In this document: positions 17,013 to 26,797 of the stretch, in pieces
Layout of the letters: each line of letters opens with the position of its first letter
Position numbering within the stretch: position 1 is the first letter of the stretch
Origin: Pelagerythrobacter aerophilus
GTDB lineage: Bacteria > Pseudomonadota > Alphaproteobacteria > Sphingomonadales > Sphingomonadaceae
Reading direction: 5' to 3'
Length of the DNA stretch: 64,000 bases
NCBI RefSeq assembly: GCF_003581645.1
Contig: NZ_QXFK01000016.1
Coordinates: 124,001 to 188,000 of the forward strand
The notes under the pieces: model-generated
Told to the model about the DNA's origin: nothing
Database searches by the model: none
What the model saw: only the letters and a program-made list of their open reading frames with translations
Translations under genes and position numbers: made by a program

Positions 17013-18029
17013 TCAGTTCTTCCCGACCGGAACTTCGACCGTGGTCTTGCCGCGGGTGACGCGCACGCTCGGACCGCTGCGGATCGGGGCGGCTTCGCCG
17101 TCTGGACTGGACCGGGAGATGCCCGCCGACGAAGGGTCGGACATTACCGGGCGCGCCGGGGGCATCGACGAACGCTGGAAGCGCGAGACATCGCCGCCGG
17201 TGACGTAGGACGAGCTCTGGTCGATGGGACGAGCGATCGCCTGGCGCAGCAGCTTTTCCTCTTCTTCGGGCGTCGCGTCGTCGGGGATCTTGATCTCCCC
17301 GGCCGCGACGGCACGTTCGAGCTCGGATTCGTTGTCGGCAATGGAGCGCAGCGAGAGGCTCAGCGTACCGATGGTTTGCGCCACGGCGACTTTCTCGGCG
17401 ATCTTGGGTGTAACCTCGATCGTCACCGTTCGGAATGCGCGAACCACCGTCTGGCCGTCGACGATCTCCTGCGTGGTCGACTGGTCGGTTGCGAGCACGC
17501 GCAGGTTGCGCAGGATCGTTTCCGATGCCTTGAGAGACTGACCGTCGTCGCCCTTCACTGTCTGCGTCAGCATGAGGTCGACGCGGTCGCCCGGAAAGAC
17601 AAAACCGGCCACACCGGTCTGCGCGGACACCGGTACGGTGACGGCGCGCATCCCCGGGCCCAGCGCAGCAGCGAGAAAACCGCTATCGCCCGGCTTGACC
17701 AGCGAGCCCTGCGTCACCGGCTCACCCGCCGTGATCGGCAGGCGCACGACGGTGCCGAGCAGCTTGGAGATATCCGCTTCGCCATCGAGGAAGTAGGCGT
17801 CCTGGACGAGGTCCTCGGGCCACATCTGAAAGCCGAGCGCGTCGGCTGTGATGATCGTGCCGGCCGGCAGTGCGCGCTGGGCGACCAGCACGCGCGGTCC
17901 CTGGGGCACCGGCGGTGCGGCTTCGGCCTGGGGCGTGGCAGCCCCGGCAAACATGCTGCGGGCCGCCAGGGCCGTGCCGATCGCAATGATCAGCGCGCCG
18001 AGCAGCAGAACCAGCTTCTTCCTGTCCAT
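17013..18029 (-). CDS. cpaB: Tad pilus assembly protein CpaB
   Basis: This 338-aa protein has one N-terminal membrane anchor (LVLLLGALIIAIGTALAA) and a SAF/antifreeze-like domain (RVLVAQRALPAGTIITADAL). RcpC/CpaB features follow (PGMRAVTVPVSAQTGVAGFVFPGDRVDLMLT). It is a periplasmic partner of the secretin CpaC. A low-complexity Ser/Pro-rich tail follows about residue 270. It lies between cpaA and cpaC in the usual order. Confidence 0.92.
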   Translation of the reverse strand: MDRKKLVLLLGALIIAIGTALAARSMFAGAATPQAEAAPPVPQGPRVLVAQRALPAGTIITADALGFQMWPEDLVQDAYFLDGEADISKLLGTVVRLPITAGEPVTQGSLVKPGDSGFLAAALGPGMRAVTVPVSAQTGVAGFVFPGDRVDLMLTQTVKGDDGQSLKASETILRNLRVLATDQSTTQEIVDGQTVVRAFRTVTIEVTPKIAEKVAVAQTIGTLSLSLRSIADNESELERAVAAGEIKIPDDATPEEEEKLLRQAIARPIDQSSSYVTGGDVSRFQRSSMPPARPVMSDPSSAGISRSSPDGEAAPIRSGPSVRVTRGKTTVEVPVGKN

Positions 18030-18113
18030 GGCTTTTGAAGCCCCCTCGTCATGCCCGGCAGATTGCGGGCGAGTCCAGATTTCGTCCTAGAATCGAACTG
18101 GTTAAAATGGAGT

Positions 18114-18605
18114 TCACCCCAAATTGGCAGCGGTTGCGGCTGCCGGGAGGTAGTGAATGCCCAGAACCCAGAGGCCGCCGGCGGAGATCGCCACGCCGTA
18201 GGGAATCGCGAGCCGATCACGCTGGCGCCGCATGACATGCCAGGCGCCGAGCACGATGGTCAGGATCCCGCCTGCCAGCGCCATGACGATCAGCAGTTGC
18301 AGGAACAGGCTCGGCGCTATCCACAGGGCCAGTGCGGTCAGCAGCTTCACGTCGCCGCCCCCCATCATGCGCAGCGCGAAGAGACCGGCGAGCACCGCGA
18401 AGGCGGCAAGCGCCACGCCGAGCTGGATCGCCACGCCCGGCCATAGCGAAATCCCGCCGGCCCACCAGAACAGCGGTGCGCCGAGCGCGATCGCGCCGGT
18501 AAGCCAGTTGTCGATCTGCCGTCGGCGAAGATCGGTAAACGCTGCAATAACCAGCGCGATTGCCAAGGCTACGAGCAGCCCGTAGTGGAAATAGCCGTCC
18601 GGCAT
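18114..18605 (-). CDS. cpaA: Prepilin peptidase CpaA (A24 family)
   Basis: This 163-aa polytopic protein has the two catalytic aspartates of A24 peptidases: D25 in FTDLRRRQI and D85 in the MGGGDVKLL motif. It is the short CpaA/TadV type without the methylase domain. It would cleave the Flp prepilin leader at the inner membrane. It is the first gene of the leftward Tad cluster. A flp pilin gene is usually upstream, but here the neighbour is a divergent hydrolase, so its substrate must be encoded elsewhere. Confidence 0.9.
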   Translation of the reverse strand: MPDGYFHYGLLVALAIALVIAAFTDLRRRQIDNWLTGAIALGAPLFWWAGGISLWPGVAIQLGVALAAFAVLAGLFALRMMGGGDVKLLTALALWIAPSLFLQLLIVMALAGGILTIVLGAWHVMRRQRDRLAIPYGVAISAGGLWVLGIHYLPAAATAANLG

Positions 18606-18696
18606 CGAAACCCCCCATGGTCCCCCGTCAAGCGCCGGTGCTACAGAAGATGGCTTACCAAAGAGTAACCATCCGCAGGAGGGCGGCGTTAGCCAG
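18606..18696. promoter_or_regulatory. Divergent spacer with inverted repeat, Tad cluster promoter region
   Basis: The 91-base spacer separates cpaA (leftward) from a hydrolase (rightward) and must carry the promoter of at least the Tad cluster. It contains an interrupted inverted repeat, GATGGCTTAC (18649-18658) and GTAACCATC (18665-18673). The AGGAGGG at about 18675 may be the SD of the hydrolase, although it sits rather far from the chosen GTG. Confidence 0.35.
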
Positions 18697-19668
18697 GTGC
18701 AGGAAGCCGATGTGAACCGTGATGCGATCGACCGCCGCGCGATCCCGCCGCACGCGGTCGAGAGCCGCTGGATGGCGCCCGATCAGTATGCCATCCGCCG
18801 GATCGACTGGCCCGGCCAGGCGGCCTCGCTGCGGGGCTCGATCCTGTTCCTGCCGGGCCGCGGCGACTGCTACGAGAAGTATCTCGAGACGCTGGAGGAA
18901 TGGCACCGCGCCGGCTGGCGCGTGACCGCGTCGGACTGGCGCGGGCAGGCGGGTTCGGGCCGGCTCGGCACCGATGCCGTCACCGGTCATGTTGACGACT
19001 TCTCGCGCTGGGTGGACGATCTCGCGCATCTCTGGGCTCGGTGGAAGGCCGAGACCCCGGGGCCGCACATACTGATCGGCCATTCGATGGGAGGCCATCT
19101 GGTATTGCGCACCGTGGCGGAGCAACGCGCCGATCCCGATGCGGTGGTTCTGTCCGCACCGATGCTGGGCTTCTTCGGCAGCGTTCTACCGGTAAGCTGG
19201 ATGCACCGGGTGGCGAAGGCGATGCTGCGCTTCGGCGATCCCGCGCGGCCGGCGTGGAAATGGAGCGAGAAGCCAGGGGAGGTCCCCGCGACCCGTGTGG
19301 CTTTGCTTACCCACGATGCGGAGCGTTATCAGGACGAACTCTGGTGGCGGGAAAAGCGTCCCGAGCTGGTCATGGGGCCGGGAAGCTGGGGTTGGGTCGA
19401 GCGCGCCTACGAATCGATGCGCCTGCTCTATGCGCCGGGCACGCTCGAGGCGATCCGTACGCCCGTGCTCCTGATCGGAACCACCAGCGACAGGCTGGTC
19501 GATATGATCGCGATCGAGGCCGCCGCACGGCGCCTGCCTAAAGGCGAACTGCTCGCCTTCGGGAAGGAAGCGCGGCATGAAATCCTGCGCGAAGTGGATG
19601 CCGTGCGCGACCGTGCGATGAACGCGATCGCCGAATTCCTCGATCGCACCGCTCCACCGAAAGTGTAG
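18697..19668 (+). CDS. Alpha/beta hydrolase, monoacylglycerol-lipase-like
   Basis: This 323-aa alpha/beta hydrolase of the serine aminopeptidase S33 / lysophospholipase type has its nucleophile S130 in GHSMGGH. An acidic residue lies in IGTTSDRLVD and the catalytic histidine in KEARHEIL. No signal peptide is present, so it acts in the cytoplasm, probably on a lipid ester. The start is GTG at 18697, the first start codon after AGGAGGG although the spacing is long. The next gene follows 7 bases after its stop, suggesting co-transcription with the FAD enzyme. Confidence 0.82.
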   Translation: MQEADVNRDAIDRRAIPPHAVESRWMAPDQYAIRRIDWPGQAASLRGSILFLPGRGDCYEKYLETLEEWHRAGWRVTASDWRGQAGSGRLGTDAVTGHVDDFSRWVDDLAHLWARWKAETPGPHILIGHSMGGHLVLRTVAEQRADPDAVVLSAPMLGFFGSVLPVSWMHRVAKAMLRFGDPARPAWKWSEKPGEVPATRVALLTHDAERYQDELWWREKRPELVMGPGSWGWVERAYESMRLLYAPGTLEAIRTPVLLIGTTSDRLVDMIAIEAAARRLPKGELLAFGKEARHEILREVDAVRDRAMNAIAEFLDRTAPPKV

Positions 19669-19675
19669 GTCGGGC

Positions 19676-20773
19676 TTGGCGGAACGGTTCAATATCGCGA
19701 TCGTCGGCGCGGGCATGGCCGGGGCGAGCCTTGGCGCCGAACTTGCGCCGCACGCGCGCGTGCTCATGCTCGAGGCGGAGGACAGGCCAGGATACCACGC
19801 GACTGGCCGCTCGGCCGCGTTCTGGGAGGAATGCTACGGGGGTGCGGAGGTGGTCCCGCTCACGCTCGCATCGGGCCCCTATTTGCGCGACCACGGATTC
19901 CTGAGACGTCGCGGCGCCATCTACGTCGGGCGCGACAGCGACGACGAGGCGCTCGATGCCTTTCTCGCGCGCTTCAGCGCCAGAGGCGCGAACCTCGAAC
20001 GGATCGGCCGGAGAACGCTTGAAGCGCAAATCCCCGGCCTTCGCTCTGGGTGGACGGGCGGTGTGTGGGAACCCGCCTGTTCCGATATCGATGTCGCCGG
20101 GCTTCACGCGCATTATCTTGCAGCCTTTGCCTGTGCGGGGGGTACGCTCCGGACGCGCACGCGGGTCGAACGGCTGGAACGCACCGGCGGCGGATGGTCG
20201 ATAACGTCGGCAGGCGCGGAGTTCGAAGCGGCCATTCTGGTGAATGCCGCCGGCGCCTGGGCGGATGGCGTCGCCGGAATGGCCCGCGTGCCGACGGCTG
20301 GGATCTCGCCGATGCGGCGCACGGTCGTGCAACTTCGCGTCGATCCGCCGCCGCCCGACGATATGCCGCTGGTTCTCGATATCGAGGGTGGCTTCTATTT
20401 CCGGCCCGAGAACGGGCGCCTTTGGCTTAGTCCGCAGGACGAGGCGCCATCCCAGCCGTGCGATGCCGCACCGGAGGAACTGGCGGTGGCCGAAGCTATC
20501 GACCGGCTGCAGAACGTGGTCGACTGGCACGTCGAAGCGGTCGAACGCAAATGGGCGGGCTTGCGCAGCTTCGCGCCCGACCGGCGACCGGTCTACGGTT
20601 TCGACCCGGCCGACACGGCGTTCTTCTGGTTCGCCGGGCAGGGTGGCTTCGGCATCCAGACGGCGCCCGCCGCGGCGCGCCTGGGCGCGCAACTGCTGCT
20701 CGGCACGACTCGCGACGAGATGACGGAAGGATTGAACCCGGCGCTCTACTCTCCGGCGCGGTTGGGCCGATAA
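19676..20773 (+). CDS. FAD-dependent amino-acid dehydrogenase-like oxidoreductase
   Basis: This 365-aa DAO-family protein has an N-terminal dinucleotide-binding motif IVGAGMAGASLG (9-20) and the C-terminal FAD segment WFAGQGGFGIQTAPAAARLGAQLL. The GYHATGRSAAFWEECYGG segment is like that of D-arginine dehydrogenase (DauA)-type enzymes. It should oxidise an amine or D-amino acid. The apparent start is TTG at 19676; no ATG or GTG fits the FAD motif. It sits 7 bases after the hydrolase stop and is probably translated by coupling. Confidence 0.85.
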   Translation: MAERFNIAIVGAGMAGASLGAELAPHARVLMLEAEDRPGYHATGRSAAFWEECYGGAEVVPLTLASGPYLRDHGFLRRRGAIYVGRDSDDEALDAFLARFSARGANLERIGRRTLEAQIPGLRSGWTGGVWEPACSDIDVAGLHAHYLAAFACAGGTLRTRTRVERLERTGGGWSITSAGAEFEAAILVNAAGAWADGVAGMARVPTAGISPMRRTVVQLRVDPPPPDDMPLVLDIEGGFYFRPENGRLWLSPQDEAPSQPCDAAPEELAVAEAIDRLQNVVDWHVEAVERKWAGLRSFAPDRRPVYGFDPADTAFFWFAGQGGFGIQTAPAAARLGAQLLLGTTRDEMTEGLNPALYSPARLGR

Positions 20774-20842
20774 AGCCCTGGCCATTCGCATATCATTTGT
20801 TAGTCTGCCGATGCTTCGCAATCGACAGGAGACGACGCACAG

Positions 20843-21019
20843 ATGGCTCATCACTTCAAGATCAAGAAGAACAAGGCCGGCGAGTTCGTGGCTTACTTCA
20901 TGTACAACTCGGAGGCGATCTTCTGGACCGAGGGTTACACGAGCAAGGCTAGCGCGAAGAACGCGATCGAATCGATCAAGAAGAACGGCCCCGGCGCCGA
21001 CACCGTCGACGAAAGCTGA
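20843..21019 (+). CDS. YegP-type (DUF1508) small protein
   Basis: This 58-aa protein was read directly as ATG to TGA. It contains the DUF1508 repeat features FKIKKNKAGEFVAYFMYNSE, then a GYTSKASAKNAIESIKKNG helix. E. coli YegP has two such repeats; this one has a single copy, as is common in alphaproteobacteria. AGGAG lies 12 bases before the start. The molecular function is unknown. It ends convergently 15 bases before the rnhA stop. Confidence 0.85.
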   Translation: MAHHFKIKKNKAGEFVAYFMYNSEAIFWTEGYTSKASAKNAIESIKKNGPGADTVDES

Positions 21020-21034
21020 CGCCGGCGCGCGCCG

Positions 21035-21484
21035 TCAGCGGATCGCCTCGCGCGCTATCCGATCGGCCTCGTCGCTCGCGAGCTGGTCCACGCGATCGTT
21101 CTCGGGGTGACCCGAGTGCCCCTTGACCCACCGCCAGACGATCTCGTGGCGCGCAGCGGCCTCGATCAGCTCGTGCCACAGATCGGCGTTGCGGACGGGT
21201 TTCTTGCTGGCATTCGTCCAGCCCCGTCGCTTCCAGCCTTCGACCCACTTGGTAATGCCATCGAGCACGTACTTGCTGTCCGAATGGAGCGTTACGCGGC
21301 AGGGCTCGGTCAGCGCCTGAAGCCCGCGGATCGCTGCGGTCAGTTCCATGCGGTTGTTGGTCGTGTCGCTCTCGGCGCCGGCGAGTTCCTTTTCGTGCCG
21401 TCCCATGCGCAGCAACGCGGCCCAGCCGCCCGGGCCGGGATTGCCCTTGCACGCGCCGTCGGTGAAGATTTCGACCTGCTTCAT
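21035..21484 (-). CDS. rnhA: Ribonuclease HI
   Basis: This 149-aa enzyme degrades the RNA strand of RNA-DNA hybrids. The catalytic residues match E. coli RNase HI with a one-residue shift: D9 ([14 protein letters not shown]), E47 (NNRMELTA), D69 (HSDSKYV), H123 and D133. The start is the ATG at 21484, whose product begins [10 protein letters not shown]; a longer frame upstream is not coding. It is the last gene of ispH-thrB-rnhA, a grouping known from other alphaproteobacteria. Confidence 0.95.
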   Translation of the reverse strand: MKQVEIFTDGACKGNPGPGGWAALLRMGRHEKELAGAESDTTNNRMELTAAIRGLQALTEPCRVTLHSDSKYVLDGITKWVEGWKRRGWTNASKKPVRNADLWHELIEAAARHEIVWRWVKGHSGHPENDRVDQLASDEADRIAREAIR

Positions 21485-21503
21485 TGCTGTCGTCCGTACA
21501 TCC

Positions 21504-22469
21504 TCAATCGCGCGCTGCGAACGGCGCATCGCCCGCTTCGGCATAAAACTGCCAGCGCCGGGCGAAATCCATCGGGTCCTTGCGCGTCACGAGCGCATCG
21601 GAAGGCGTGTCGAGCCAATCCTCGGCGCGGCTTGCCGTGAAGCGCAGGCAGGCGCCCTGCGCAAGCAGCGACATTCCCTGACGCTCGCGAGATGTGAGCG
21701 GCCGAACGGACTCGTAGCCCTCGATCAAGGCTGCTCCGACCCTGGGCCGGTAGTCGGCACCGCGAGGATCGAAGCTCCAGGCGGCATGCGTCACGGCAAG
21801 GTCGTAGGCCATCGCGCCGCTGCACGCGAAATAGAAGTCGATCATTCCCGAGACCCGGTTGCCGAGCATCAGCACGTTGTCGGGAAAGAGATCGGCATGG
21901 ATGATCGCACGGTCGAGATCCGCCGGCCAGTTCTCGGCTATCCGCCGGGCCAGATCTATCGTTCCGGGCAACTCGGGATCGATCGACGCCAGCGCCTGCT
22001 CTCCGCAACGTTCGAGTGTGTGCCAGTTGAAGCTGGGGTCAAGCGGATCGGTCCGCTCGAGCGGGAAATCGCGCGAGGCGAGATGGACCTGCGCCAGCGC
22101 CGCTCCGACCGCCCGCGCTTGCGAAGGCGTCGGCCGTTCGACCGAAACGCCGGGCAGGAATTCGATCAGCGCAACAGCCTTACCGTCCAGAATTCGCGAT
22201 GCCTGCCCGTCGCGGTCGTGGATCGTGCGCGGCACCGGGCAACTGGCGGCGGAGAGATGATCGAGCAGGCCGAGGAAGAAGGGCAGGTCGTCGAGATCGA
22301 TCCGCCGTTCGTACATCGTCAGGATGAACCGGCCGCGGTCGGTTTCGATCAGCCAGTTGCTGTTCGACACGCCTTCGGCAATGCCCTTCGCCGAAACCAG
22401 CGTTCCGACATCGTAGTGTGCGATCAGATCGGCGAGATCTTCGGCCCCGAGGTGGGTATAGACCGCCAT
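21504..22469 (-). CDS. thrB: Homoserine kinase (aminoglycoside-phosphotransferase fold)
   Basis: This 321-aa kinase of the APH fold is of the alphaproteobacterial ThrB type. It has [22 protein letters not shown] at the nucleotide-binding region, the catalytic [10 protein letters not shown] and the metal-binding MIDFYFAC. It phosphorylates homoserine in threonine synthesis. I chose the ATG at 22469, 5 bases after the ispH stop. The frame stays open 59 codons further upstream only through codon bias inside ispH. Confidence 0.9.
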   Translation of the reverse strand: MAVYTHLGAEDLADLIAHYDVGTLVSAKGIAEGVSNSNWLIETDRGRFILTMYERRIDLDDLPFFLGLLDHLSAASCPVPRTIHDRDGQASRILDGKAVALIEFLPGVSVERPTPSQARAVGAALAQVHLASRDFPLERTDPLDPSFNWHTLERCGEQALASIDPELPGTIDLARRIAENWPADLDRAIIHADLFPDNVLMLGNRVSGMIDFYFACSGAMAYDLAVTHAAWSFDPRGADYRPRVGAALIEGYESVRPLTSRERQGMSLLAQGACLRFTASRAEDWLDTPSDALVTRKDPMDFARRWQFYAEAGDAPFAARD

Positions 22470-22474
22470 GGCTT

Positions 22475-23449
22475 CTAGTCGACGAGCTGGCGCGGCAGCT
22501 TGAACACCATCTTCTCTTCGGCGGTGACGAGAGTGTGTTCCTCGACCGTGCGCCACTGCGAAAGCTGCTCGACCACTTCGCGCACCAACTCCTCCGGAGC
22601 CGAGGCGCCGGCGGTGAGGCCGATCGTTCGAACGCCCTCCAGCCACTCGGGCCGGATATCGCTCGCGCGCTGGATCAGCCTGGCGTCGGTACCGCAGCGC
22701 TCCGCCACTTCGACCAGCCGCAGCGAGTTCGAGCTGTTCGGTGCTCCGATCACGAGCACCAGATCGCTGTCGGGCGCTATCGCCTTCACCGCCGCCTGGC
22801 GGTTCGAGGTGGCGTAGCAGATATCCTCGGCCTTGGGGCCTACCACGTGCGGATACTTCGCCTGGAGCGCCGTGACGATCGCCCGGGTGTCGTCGACCGA
22901 AAGCGTCGTCTGCGTCAGGAAGGCGAGTGGCCGGTCGGGGGGAAAGTCGAGTGCCTCGACGTCGGCAACGGTTTCGACCAGCGTCATCTTGCCCTCCGGG
23001 ACCTGGCCCATGGTGCCGATGACTTCCGGGTGTCCCCTGTGGCCGATGAATACGATATGGCGCCCCGCTTCGATCTGCCGTTCGGCCTGACGGTGGACCT
23101 TGCTCACCAGCGGGCAGGTCGCGTCGAGATAGTCGAGCCCGCGCCGCTCCGCCTCGGCGGGGATCGCTTTCGGCACTCCGTGCGCGCTGAACACCACCGG
23201 TGCGCCGTCGGGCACCGAATCGAGTTCCTCCACGAACACCGCGCCCTTCGCCTTGAGGGAATCGACCACATAACGGTTGTGGACGATCTCGTGACGCACG
23301 TAGACCGGCGGCCCGTAACGTTCGAGCGCGCGCTCGACGATCTCGATCGCCCGGTCGACGCCTGCGCAGAACCCACGCGGCGCTGCGATCAGCAAGGTCA
23401 ATGCGTCGCGCTCCTCGGCACGGTCGCGGGATTGCAATGGGGCATTCAT
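22475..23449 (-). CDS. ispH: 4-hydroxy-3-methylbut-2-enyl diphosphate reductase
   Basis: This 324-aa enzyme makes IPP and DMAPP in the last step of the MEP pathway. The three iron-sulfur cysteines are visible: C28 ([12 protein letters not shown]), C112 (DATCPLV) and C211 (ICYATSNRQ). The substrate-binding histidines and the late SSNS motif ([10 protein letters not shown]) are also present. It is the first gene of a leftward operon with thrB and rnhA. The 70-base spacer upstream is divergent from a lipoprotein gene. Confidence 0.96.
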   Translation of the reverse strand: MNAPLQSRDRAEERDALTLLIAAPRGFCAGVDRAIEIVERALERYGPPVYVRHEIVHNRYVVDSLKAKGAVFVEELDSVPDGAPVVFSAHGVPKAIPAEAERRGLDYLDATCPLVSKVHRQAERQIEAGRHIVFIGHRGHPEVIGTMGQVPEGKMTLVETVADVEALDFPPDRPLAFLTQTTLSVDDTRAIVTALQAKYPHVVGPKAEDICYATSNRQAAVKAIAPDSDLVLVIGAPNSSNSLRLVEVAERCGTDARLIQRASDIRPEWLEGVRTIGLTAGASAPEELVREVVEQLSQWRTVEEHTLVTAEEKMVFKLPRQLVD

Positions 23450-23519
23450 ATCCGCGCCTCTAGCGCTTTGCCGCGCGCCTCGCTAGGGCGGCGAGATTGG
23501 AATTCGAAGGAAGCCTTGC

Positions 23520-24170
23520 ATGACACCGAGCCGCCGCCTCTTCGCCCCGATTGCCCTCGCAGCAGCGCTGGCGGGTTGCGCGGGCGAAGGCGATCTCGTC
23601 ATCAATCAGGGCGTCGGCATCACCGCCGTGCGGTCCGCATGCCCGGCCGTGGGCGTGCCTGACTATACTGGCGACATCACGCTGTTCCGCACGCCCGGCC
23701 AGCCCACCGCCGCCAATATCGACGTCACTGCGGCGATTACCAACGTGCGCAGCACCTGCAACGAAACCGGCGAGCGGATCTATTCCGAAGCGACGTTCGA
23801 CGTGCTTGCGCGCCGCACCGACGCGAGCGAAGCGCGCCGGGTCGAGCTGCCCTATTTCTCCACCGTCCTGCGCGGCGGTTCGGCGGTGCAGTCGAAGCGA
23901 GTCGGTACCGTCGTGATCGATTTCGCGGCCGGACAGGAGCGGGCGCAGGGTCACGGCGTGGCCGGCGCGTTCATCGACCGGGGCGCCGCGACGCTGCCCG
24001 AGGACATTCGCGAGCAGATCACGCGCCGCCGCGAGCCCGGCGATCCCGACGCCGCGCTCGATCCGCTGGCCGATCCCAAGGTTCGTGCCGCGCTCGACCG
24101 GGCGAATTTCGAGCTGCTGATCGGTTTCCAGCTCACGCAGGACCAACTGACCTACAACGCCACGCGCTAG
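23520..24170 (+). CDS. Exported lipoprotein of unknown function
   Basis: This 216-aa protein has a lipobox ending LAGC (Cys20) after a hydrophobic stretch, so it is probably anchored in the cell envelope. The mature part has paired cysteines (VRSACPAVG and VRSTCNET) and beta-rich segments (YSEATFDVLARR). I recognise no catalytic motif. Similar conserved hypothetical lipoproteins occur near argS in sphingomonads. It stands 83 bases upstream of argS in the same direction. Confidence 0.72.
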   Translation: MTPSRRLFAPIALAAALAGCAGEGDLVINQGVGITAVRSACPAVGVPDYTGDITLFRTPGQPTAANIDVTAAITNVRSTCNETGERIYSEATFDVLARRTDASEARRVELPYFSTVLRGGSAVQSKRVGTVVIDFAAGQERAQGHGVAGAFIDRGAATLPEDIREQITRRREPGDPDAALDPLADPKVRAALDRANFELLIGFQLTQDQLTYNATR

Positions 24171-24253
24171 GTCCTGAGCCAGCGGCCCACGGCAGGCCGC
24201 TCGCCGGGGCGAGCGCTTGCGCTTTGCGGCATTTCGTCTAACCGCGCGGGGCC

Positions 24254-26014
24254 ATGCCCGAACACAAGATTTCCCAACGCGAGACCCTGCACGCCGCCTT
24301 TGCGGCGAAAGTCGATGCCGTGCTCGCCGCGCTCGAAGCCGAAGGCGCGCTGCCCGCAGGCAGTCCGCGCGCCAACGTCGCGGTCGAACCGCCGCGCGAT
24401 CCCAGCCACGGCGATCTCGCGACCAACGCCGCGATGGTGCTGGCGAAGCACGCCGCGACCAACCCGCGCGCGCTGGCGGAGAAGGTCGTCGCCCATCTCG
24501 AACGCGATCCGGACATCGAAAGCGCCGACATCGCCGGCCCGGGTTTCATCAACCTGCGGCTGTCCGACGCGGCGTGGCGCGAGGAGCTGGCCGCGATCGC
24601 GGAGCTCGGAGCGAACTACGGCCGTTCGACGCTCGGCACCGGCACGCGCGTCAATATCGAGTACGTGTCGGCCAACCCGACGGGCCCGATGCACATGGGG
24701 CACTGCCGCGGGGCCGTCGTCGGCGACGCGCTGGCGGCGCTGCTCGAATTCGCCGGGCACGAGGTGGTCCGTGAATACTATGTTAACGATGCCGGCGGCC
24801 AGGTCGACGTGCTCGCCCGCTCGGCGCACTTGCGTTACCGCGAGGCACTGGGTGAGGACATCGGTGCAATCCCGGAAGGCCTCTATCCTGGCGACTATCT
24901 GAAGCCGGTCGGCGAAACGCTCGCGGCGGAACTCGGCGACAAGTATCGCGACGCTCCCGAAAGCGAGTGGCTGCCCGAATTTCGCGCCCGTGCGGTCGCG
25001 GCGATGATGGACCTGATCAAGGCCGACCTCGCTCTGCTCGGCATCCACCACGGCGTATTCGCCTCCGAAGCCGAACTGCAGCGCGCCGGCAAGCCCGCGC
25101 AGGCGGAAGCATGGCTGCGCCAGCACGATCTCGTCTACGACGGCCTGCTTGAGGCCCCCAAGGGCAAGACGCCCGAGGATTGGGAGCCGGTGGAGCTGCC
25201 GCTGTTCCGCTCGACTCGCTTCGGCGACGATCAGGATCGCCCGATCCGCAAGAGCGACGGAAGCTGGACCTACTTCGGTGCCGACCTCGCCTATCACATG
25301 CAGAAGGCCGAAGGCGCTGACGCACTGATCGACATCTGGGGCGCGGATCACGCGGGCACGGTGAAGCGGATAAAGGCCGCCGTCGCCGCGCTCAGCGCGG
25401 AGGAGGGCAAGCCGATCCCGTTCGACGTCAAGCTGGTGCAGATGGTCCAGCTCATGCGCGGCGGCGAGCCGGTGAAGATGTCGAAACGCAGCGGGACGTT
25501 CGTCACGCTGGCGGACGTGGTGCAGGAAGTGGGCAAGGACGTGGTCCGTTTCACCATGCTCACCCGCAAGCCCGAAGCGCAGATGGAGTTCGACTTCGCC
25601 AAGGTGGTCGAGGCGTCGAAGGACAACCCAGTCTTCTACGTGCAGTACGCCCATGCCCGGATCAGCTCGACGCTGCGCAAGGGTGCTGCGGAAGGCGTGG
25701 TGCCGTCCGATGCCGCGATTGCCCGTCTGGGTGCGGAGGAACTCGCGCTGGTCAAGCAGGCGGCGCAGTTCCCCCGCATGGTCGAAGCGGCCGCCCAGGC
25801 GCGTGAACCGCATCGCATCGCCTTCTTCCTCTACGATCTGGCGGCGGCGTTCCACGCGTACTGGAACCTCGGCAACGATGCCCCGGCAAAGCGCTTCATC
25901 GTGGCACAAGATGCCGAGCTCAGCGGCGCGAGGCTTTTCCTCGCCGCGCAGATCGGGCAAGTGGTCCGCAATGGCCTCGCATTGCTGGGGGTGGAGGCCG
26001 TCGAGGAGATGTGA
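24254..26014 (+). CDS. argS: Arginyl-tRNA synthetase
   Basis: This 586-aa class I synthetase charges tRNA-Arg. The N-terminal ArgRS domain precedes the HIGH-type motif HMGH (147-150, in ANPTGPMHMGHCRG). KMSKR lies near residue 410 and an alpha-helical anticodon-binding domain follows (YVQYAHARISS). It is full length. The SPOR-protein gene begins immediately after its stop, and nagZ, scpA and scpB follow in the same direction. Confidence 0.97.
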   Translation: MPEHKISQRETLHAAFAAKVDAVLAALEAEGALPAGSPRANVAVEPPRDPSHGDLATNAAMVLAKHAATNPRALAEKVVAHLERDPDIESADIAGPGFINLRLSDAAWREELAAIAELGANYGRSTLGTGTRVNIEYVSANPTGPMHMGHCRGAVVGDALAALLEFAGHEVVREYYVNDAGGQVDVLARSAHLRYREALGEDIGAIPEGLYPGDYLKPVGETLAAELGDKYRDAPESEWLPEFRARAVAAMMDLIKADLALLGIHHGVFASEAELQRAGKPAQAEAWLRQHDLVYDGLLEAPKGKTPEDWEPVELPLFRSTRFGDDQDRPIRKSDGSWTYFGADLAYHMQKAEGADALIDIWGADHAGTVKRIKAAVAALSAEEGKPIPFDVKLVQMVQLMRGGEPVKMSKRSGTFVTLADVVQEVGKDVVRFTMLTRKPEAQMEFDFAKVVEASKDNPVFYVQYAHARISSTLRKGAAEGVVPSDAAIARLGAEELALVKQAAQFPRMVEAAAQAREPHRIAFFLYDLAAAFHAYWNLGNDAPAKRFIVAQDAELSGARLFLAAQIGQVVRNGLALLGVEAVEEM

Positions 26015-26016
26015 CG

Positions 26017-26721
26017 ATGACGGGGCGGGGCGGAAACATCGAAGACGGCGGACCGATCGCCGACGAGTGGGATGAGGATGGCGACGCCATGGAGACTCAG
26101 GAACTCGAACTCGACGATGACGAACGACTCCCCTGGCTCGAATCAGCCGATGACGAGGGCGACGAGCAGGGCGTCGATGCCGGCCGGATCGTTGGCTTCG
26201 TGCTCATCGCGCTTCTCGTGCTCGCAGTCCTTCTCGGTGGCGGCTGGTATCTGCTGAAAGGGCGCGGCAATCCGGAGCTTGTGGCGGATGGCAGCACCAT
26301 CGAGGCGCCGGAGGGCCCTTACAAGGAGCGGCCGGAAAACCCCGGCGGCCGTATCGCCGAAGGGACCGGCGACGTGGCGCCGGCCGTCGGCCTCGGGCAA
26401 AGCCAGCAGGGTCGTCTCGCACAGGAGCAGGACGTGCCGCCGGCCGACGCTGCCGACTCCGAAACCGGCCAGGCCGAGTCCTCCACCGGCGTTGCGGTGC
26501 AGGTCGGCGCATTCTCGACCCGCGAGACCGCACAACGCGGCTGGACCACGCTGACTCGCCAAACCGACGTGCTGAATGGCGTCAAGCATCGCATCGTCGA
26601 GGGGAAAGCCGATATCGGCACTGTTTACCGCCTTCAGGCCGTTGCCGGCGACGTGGCTGCCGCAAAGCGGCTGTGCGACGCGCTGGAGGCGGACGGGGTC
26701 GCCTGCCAGGTCAAGCGCTGA
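26017..26721 (+). CDS. SPOR-domain membrane protein
   Basis: This protein is about 234 aa. It has an acidic cytoplasmic N-terminus, one membrane segment (IVGFVLIALLVLAVLLGGGWYLL), a disordered Pro/Glu/Gln-rich periplasmic linker and a C-terminal SPOR domain (VAVQVGAFSTRETAQRGW to CDALEADGVACQVKR). SPOR domains bind denuded septal peptidoglycan, so a role at the division site is likely. A GTG overlapping the argS stop is possible. I prefer the ATG at 26017 because GAGGAG is 8 bases upstream. Confidence 0.85.
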   Translation: MTGRGGNIEDGGPIADEWDEDGDAMETQELELDDDERLPWLESADDEGDEQGVDAGRIVGFVLIALLVLAVLLGGGWYLLKGRGNPELVADGSTIEAPEGPYKERPENPGGRIAEGTGDVAPAVGLGQSQQGRLAQEQDVPPADAADSETGQAESSTGVAVQVGAFSTRETAQRGWTTLTRQTDVLNGVKHRIVEGKADIGTVYRLQAVAGDVAAAKRLCDALEADGVACQVKR

Positions 26722-26797
26722 GCTGTCGGACCCGCTATCCACACTGTAGCCTGCCGCCGTGCTTGCGGCAGGCGCGGATTGCTGCGATTCCTCGCTC

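Noticed and set aside
24167-25960. 597-codon antisense frame over argS
   Set aside because: Shadow of argS, which has complete HMGH and KMSKR motifs.
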